NCBI GenBank assembly: GCA_964020105.1 | Contig: OZ026535.1 | Location: 1,319,407-1,383,406 of the forward strand | Source of the DNA: G964020105 sp964020105 | GTDB taxonomy: Bacteria; Pseudomonadota; Alphaproteobacteria; WRAU01; Hepatincolaceae | Direction: 5' to 3' | DNA: 64,000 nucleotides | Shown here: in pieces, positions 62,779 through 64,000 of the stretch | Position numbering within the stretch: position 1 is the stretch's first letter | Layout: every line of letters starts with the position of its first letter | The notes under the pieces: generated by a model | The model's database searches: none | Seen by the model: only the letters and a program-made list of their open reading frames with translations | What the model was told of the DNA's origin: nothing | Translations under genes and position numbers: made by a program

Positions 62779-63600
62779 ATGCCAGAATTACCTGAGGTGC
62801 AAAATGTTATTTTATCTTTAAGGAAGGCTATAGGTAGCACTATAATTGATGTATTTTCCTCTGGTAAAAGCCTTAGGTTGGTGATTGACAAGCAAAAATT
62901 GGCTCTTATTAAGGGCACAAAGATAGTAGATATTAAACGTAAAGCCAAATATATCCTGTTTATGCTGGACAATAAGAAACTAATATTGGCTCATTTAGGG
63001 ATGAGTGGTAGTTTTGTTTTAACTAAAGAATCTAAGATAGATAAACATGATCATGTTGTTCTTTATTTAAGCAAAGATTTAGTTTTAAAATATAACGATC
63101 CGAGGAGATTCGGATTGTTTATCATATTTGACAAGGATGATTATTTAAGGTCACCTTATTATTTAGATTATGCTATTGACGCTATTGATAATAATTTTAA
63201 TTTAGATTATTTTTATCCTAAATTAAAAAAGCTTAAGGGCAGTATAAAATCGGCATTACTTAATCAAAGATTGGTTGCTGGCATTGGTAATATATATGCA
63301 TGTGAGATTTTATTTAGTGCTAAAATAAATCCACTTAGGCAAGCAGGATCCCTTACTATAGAAGAAGTTGCAGAAATAATTACACATAGTAAAAATATTC
63401 TTAGAAAAGCCATTGAGCAAGGTGGCTCTACTTTGAAAGATTACAGAAAGGCCGACGGTAGCAAAGGAGAATTTCAGAATAGCTTTTTGGTATATGGTAA
63501 AGATAAACAAGAATGCTCAAATATTGAATGTAAAGTTATTTTACAAAGGGTTGTTCAATCTGGTAGATCAACTTTTTATTGTAATAATTGTCAAAAATAG
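62779..63600 (+). CDS. mutM: Formamidopyrimidine-DNA glycosylase MutM (Fpg)
   Basis: A 273-residue bifunctional glycosylase/AP lyase. It begins MPELPEVQNVI with the catalytic Pro2 and Glu3. Conserved KRKAKYILF and HLGMSGSF follow, RLVAGIGNIYACEILF is the helix-two-turn-helix, and the C-terminal zinc finger is C-x4-C and C-x2-C (CSNIECK ... CNNCQK). It removes oxidised purines such as 8-oxoG. AAGGATG precedes the ATG. mutM-rpsT-dnaA is a frequent alphaproteobacterial order, so dnaA may follow beyond the window. Confidence 0.97.
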   Translation: MPELPEVQNVILSLRKAIGSTIIDVFSSGKSLRLVIDKQKLALIKGTKIVDIKRKAKYILFMLDNKKLILAHLGMSGSFVLTKESKIDKHDHVVLYLSKDLVLKYNDPRRFGLFIIFDKDDYLRSPYYLDYAIDAIDNNFNLDYFYPKLKKLKGSIKSALLNQRLVAGIGNIYACEILFSAKINPLRQAGSLTIEEVAEIITHSKNILRKAIEQGGSTLKDYRKADGSKGEFQNSFLVYGKDKQECSNIECKVILQRVVQSGRSTFYCNNCQK

Positions 63601-63644
63601 TACAATAAAGCAAGTATAATAGTTTTTTAACGTTGTTGTATTGT

Positions 63645-63663
63645 CCGTAGTCTAGTGCTACGG
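63645..63663 (+). promoter_or_regulatory. Hairpin in the rpsT leader
   Basis: CCGTAG (63645-63650), loop TCTAGTG, CTACGG (63658-63663) is a perfect 6-base stem 39 bases before the rpsT start. It lacks a T-run, so it looks more like a leader element or operator than a terminator. S20 controls its own translation in other bacteria; a link here is a guess. Confidence 0.4.
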
Positions 63664-63702
63664 CTTATCTTTATTTATGTTGGAGGAAAAGGGTAAAATA
63701 AC

Positions 63703-63963
63703 ATGGCTAATATTGCAAGTGCAAAGAAGAGAATCCGTAAGGCAGCAAAAAGAACGGATATTAATAAACCTAGAATGAATAGACTTAGAACTTTTGTTAG
63801 AAAATTCGAGGACTCAGTAAAATCAGGTAGTAAGGCAGAGGCTGAAAAAGCTTTCGTGGAAGTACAGTCTGTTATAGCTAAGACTGCTCAGAAAGGAGTA
63901 ATACATGCCAATACTGCAAGAAGGAAGATATCAAGACTCGCTGTAAAAATAAAATCTTTATAA
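63703..63963 (+). CDS. rpsT: 30S ribosomal protein S20
   Basis: An 86-residue basic, helical ribosomal protein. It starts MANIASAKKRIRKAAKRTD and has RNRLRTFVRKFED-type (MNRLRTFVRKFEDSV) and KGVIHANTARRKISRLAVKI, typical of S20, which binds 16S rRNA. GGAGG lies upstream of the ATG (GTTGGAGGAAAAGGG). Full length, ending in KSL 37 bases before the window's end. Confidence 0.98.
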   Translation: MANIASAKKRIRKAAKRTDINKPRMNRLRTFVRKFEDSVKSGSKAEAEKAFVEVQSVIAKTAQKGVIHANTARRKISRLAVKIKSL

Positions 63964-64000
63964 CAGCAAATATATAGCTTTTTAGCAAATTAAGTGACTA

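Overview
This window is AT-rich, gene-dense bacterial DNA. Gene content and order point to an Alphaproteobacterium, probably a host-associated, reduced-genome lineage of the Rickettsiales type. The evidence is the order rho-mnmE-mnmG-rsmG facing aroE-coaE-dnaQ-Tim44-Smr, the run miaB-ybeY-corC-lnt-xre-metK-trmB-rimP-nusA-infB-rbfA-truB-rpsO-pnp, an Irr-type Fur protein, the block rnd-kdsD-lpt, and ubiE-ubiB-dut leading to mutM-rpsT. There are no transposases, prophage genes, CRISPR arrays or rRNA genes. One tRNA (Gly-GCC) is present. The species is not identifiable by eye.

Layout. Positions 1-5228 are on the minus strand: rsmG (partial), mnmG, a small GtrA-like membrane protein, mnmE and rho. 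A perfect parS-like palindrome lies inside mnmG. The 431-base divergent gap 5229-5659 holds three TTAA-N7-TTAA (CtrA-type) boxes and is the probable chromosomal origin. From 5660 genes run mostly on the plus strand: aroE, coaE, dnaQ, Tim44-like, Smr; then ppa, three small secreted beta-barrel proteins, mutS, murJ, trpS, nfu-like, bax-like, tsaB, and the long housekeeping runs through pnp, a flavin oxidoreductase and irr. Positions 38114-42439 hold an outer-membrane protein with a 9-base tandem repeat, a glycosyltransferase, and a phosphotransacetylase/acetate kinase pair. Positions 42596-43390 encode an unrecognised disordered protein with a duplicated motif. Positions 43368-52103 form a long minus-strand run: YgjP-like, YcgN-like, cysS, gltX, nadE, pncB, class II DAHP synthase, NDUFA9-like. 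The last part returns to the plus strand: RNase D, kdsD, a fused lptC-lptA, lptB, then (minus) a 58-residue Trm112-like protein, tRNA-Gly, ubiE, ubiB, dut, a heparinase II/III protein fused to an isochorismatase/nicotinamidase-like domain, a PH-domain membrane protein, mutM and rpsT.

How the genes fit together. NAD supply may run by salvage: a nicotinamidase-like domain (end of the 59497-61821 protein), PncB and NadE. NadE keeps its synthetase domain but has lost the catalytic Glu and Cys of its glutaminase domain, so it is probably ammonia-dependent. The cell envelope is Gram-negative with LPS (kdsD, Lpt genes), lipoproteins (lnt) and peptidoglycan (murJ, bax). Acetate/ATP interconversion (pta/ptb-type and ackA) and two shikimate-pathway enzymes are present. 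The most unusual items are the heparinase-nicotinamidase-like fusion, the LptC-LptA fusion, the degenerate NadE glutaminase domain, the CtrA-box origin with a nearby parS, and a double-hairpin leader before rimP-nusA-infB.
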